Shown here: one piece after another, positions 33,727 through 34,095 of the stretch
How the letters are laid out: every line of letters starts with the position of its first letter
Position numbering within the stretch: position 1 is the first letter of the stretch
Assembly (NCBI GenBank): GCA_028248455.1
Contig: JAOKHV010000017.1
Location: 1 to 34,095, forward strand
Source: Ascidiaceihabitans sp.
GTDB lineage: Bacteria; Pseudomonadota; Alphaproteobacteria; Rhodobacterales; Rhodobacteraceae
DNA: 34,095 bases
Reading direction: 5' to 3'
Translations under genes and position numbers: made by a program
The notes under the pieces: generated by a model
Database searches by the model: none
The model's input: only the letters and a program-made list of their open reading frames with translations
Told to the model about the DNA's origin: nothing

Positions 33727-34095
33727 ATGAATAACATTTCATCTATCGATGCAGTCCAAACCATGCTTGCAGCACAAGGATACATTTGCAGTCGCGCACT
33801 TGGGACGGTTGTTTTCCTTTCTCTCAAGCTGGGTCGACCGCTTTTCTTGGAAGGCGAGGCCGGCGTTGGCAAAACGGAAATCGCGAAAGCGTTGGCCGCG
33901 AGTATGGGAAAACGACTTATTCGGTTACAATGTTATGAAGGATTGGACGCCGCGACGGCCGTCTATGAGTGGAACTTTCCTGCCCAAATGATTGCAATTC
34001 GCACGGCTGAAGCCTCAGGAGGCACGGATCGCGCAGCACTTCAGACACAGTTATTTAGCGATGAATTCTTGATTGAGCGCCCGTTACTGCAAGCG
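33727..34095 (+). CDS. MoxR-family AAA+ ATPase, 3'-truncated by window edge
   Basis: The first 123 residues of a MoxR/CoxD-type AAA+ ATPase. The start ATG 33727 has GGGAG upstream. Walker A GEAGVGKT is at residues 43-50, with the family text RPLFLEGEAG, RLIRLQCYEGLDAATAVYEW and LIERPLLQA. MoxR proteins act as chaperones for metal-cofactor insertion or complex assembly, often with a von Willebrand factor A (CoxE-like) partner encoded next. The gene runs out of the window, so the partner cannot be checked. Confidence 0.92.
   Translation, partial: MNNISSIDAVQTMLAAQGYICSRALGTVVFLSLKLGRPLFLEGEAGVGKTEIAKALAASMGKRLIRLQCYEGLDAATAVYEWNFPAQMIAIRTAEASGGTDRAALQTQLFSDEFLIERPLLQA

Noticed and set aside
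1-34095. tRNA, rRNA, CRISPR arrays, insertion sequences or prophage genes
   Set aside because: I saw no cloverleaf-like gene, regular spacer-repeat array, transposase or phage motif; faint structures cannot be excluded by eye.

Overview
This window looks like a chromosomal segment of a marine alphaproteobacterium of the Rhodobacterales (Roseobacter group). I infer this from gene neighbourhoods typical of that order (birA-coaX-rnj, tatABC-DUF815, surE-pcm-nlpD, radA-cvpA-purF, alr-mlaE-mlaF, pyrC-pyrE) and from protein wording; base composition looks near 50% GC by eye. The species cannot be named from the sequence. I found no rRNA, tRNA, CRISPR array or insertion sequence.

Layout. 1-3104 (+): the end of a biotin-protein ligase, type III pantothenate kinase and RNase J, closing at a terminator shared with a convergent RhlE-type RNA helicase. 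4981-8607 (-): prfC (release factor 3) flanked by two ruined genes, a glycosyltransferase and a Hint-domain protein. 8746-13970 (+): an atypical SDR, a broken DNA-alkylation-repair gene, then an Na+/solute symporter, an ABC ATPase and two tandem Lin0512-family proteins. A divergent WYL/YafY regulator carries a strong palindrome upstream. 14851-17263 (+): tatA-tatB-tatC plus a coupled DUF815 ATPase.

From 33435 down to 17311 almost everything is on the minus strand: an unassigned 311-aa protein, pyrC, pyrE, dnaB, alr, mlaE, mlaF, a frameshifted PqiA-like gene, a membrane coiled-coil protein, radA, cvpA, purF, a DUF1801 remnant, an SDR, surE, pcm and an NlpD-like lipoprotein. The window ends (+) inside a MoxR-family ATPase gene.

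Functionally it is mostly housekeeping: cofactor and nucleotide synthesis, RNA turnover, translation termination, protein export, envelope lipid transport and division, and DNA replication and repair. The two most notable aspects are the number of decayed genes (four clear or likely pseudogenes and one frameshifted gene) and the four-gene symporter/ABC/Lin0512 cassette, which is the best candidate here for an undescribed system.
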